In this document: piece after piece, positions 5,527-5,740 of the stretch | How positions within the stretch are numbered: position 1 is the first letter of the stretch | Layout: every line of letters starts with the position of its first letter | Notes under the pieces: generated by a model | Told to the model about the DNA's origin: nothing | What the model saw: only the letters and a program-made list of their open reading frames with translations | Databases searched by the model: none | NCBI GenBank assembly: GCA_031270205.1 | Contig: JAISYA010000054.1 | Span: forward strand, 1-5,740 | Length of the DNA stretch: 5,740 nt | From: Treponema sp. | GTDB taxonomy: Bacteria > Spirochaetota > Spirochaetia > Treponematales > Breznakiellaceae | Direction of reading: 5' to 3' | Position numbers and translations under genes: made by a program

Positions 5527-5740
5527 GGAACCGGTCGGTTCCTCGCTTAGGAACCGGTTGGTTCCAGGTATTGGGAACCGATCGGTTCCAGGTATTAGGA
5601 ACCGGTCGGTTCCAGGCTTGGGAACCGATCGGTTCCAGGTATTAGGAACCGGTCGGTTCCAGGCTTGGGAACCGGTCGGTTCCAGGGATTAGGAACCGGT
5701 CGGGTCCAGGCTTGGGAACCGGTCGGTTACAGGCTTGGGT
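5527..5740. repeat. Palindrome array, class B block: 9 units, continues past the window
   Basis: There are nine units with a 16-bp core GGAACCGGTCGGTTCC or the perfect palindrome GGAACCGATCGGTTCC, with variants GGTT centre (5550), one arm change in each of the units at 5692 and 5715, and linker TCGCTTA after the first. Units begin at 5527, 5550, 5574, 5598, 5621, 5645, 5668, 5692 and 5715. Linkers are mostly AGGCTTG (7 nt) and AGGTATTA/AGGTATTG (8 nt), with AGGGATTA once, so they are the same linkers as in the class A block. The segments 5574-5620 and 5621-5667 are identical 47-bp dimers. The last linker (5731-5737) is followed by GGT at the window edge, so the array length is unknown. Function unknown. 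Confidence 0.93.

Larger units (their letters stand above)
5092..5740. other. Gene-free region upstream of purM
   Basis: I see no convincing gene in these 649 bases on either strand. The stretch next to purM (5092-5200) is a GC-rich leader with G-runs on the plus strand and an AT-rich patch at 5095-5115. The remainder is the palindrome array and its decayed edge. I saw no purine riboswitch and no PurR-like box of the Bacillus type; neither can be fully excluded by eye. Confidence 0.75.

Noticed and set aside
5248..5740. CRISPR array
   Set aside because: The segments between palindromes are constant and only 7-8 nt, the palindromes themselves vary, and no cas gene is visible. CRISPR needs constant repeats of about 24-40 nt with unique spacers of similar length.

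Overview
This window holds a compact minus-strand cluster for de novo IMP (purine) synthesis. It is flanked by the start of an insertion-sequence transposase on the left and by a large, unusual tandem array of short palindromes on the right. The DNA is GC-rich and bacterial, with Shine-Dalgarno sequences in front of some genes. Nothing fixes the species. The transposase type, the clustered pur genes and the style of intergenic repeats would suit an anaerobic, gut-type bacterium, perhaps a treponeme-like spirochaete, but that is a low-confidence guess.

Layout from left to right: (1) 1-65, the first 21 codons of a transposase reading leftward off the window; (2) 66-302, an intergenic stretch with several hairpins, a short tandem repeat and a possible terminator for the pur operon; (3) 303-5091, four purine genes all read leftward, in transcription order purM, purN, purH, purD. 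Their spacing is operon-like: purM and purN overlap by 8 nt, purN and purH are 29 nt apart, and purH and purD are 10 nt apart; (4) 5092-5200, a GC-rich purM leader; (5) about 5201-5740, an array of 16-bp palindromes separated by 7-8 nt linkers, running off the right edge.

The four enzymes cover non-consecutive steps of one pathway. PurD joins glycine to phosphoribosylamine, PurN formylates GAR, PurM closes the imidazole ring to give AIR, and bifunctional PurH performs the last two steps from AICAR to IMP. The remaining genes (purF, purL, purE/K, purC, purB) are not here and must lie elsewhere if the pathway is complete. Catalytic motifs are essentially intact. Oddities are a Pro-to-Gly change in a near-invariant PurH motif and Gly/Ala-rich insertions in PurH and PurM.

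The most notable item is the array. It has 12 units of one palindrome class, then at least 9 of a second, sharing the same linker. The half-site GGAAC is present in both classes but its orientation relative to the linker is reversed. The array has no reading frame and does not look like CRISPR. Its function is unknown; its position directly upstream of purM makes a regulatory, RNA-structural or DNA-architecture role worth testing.
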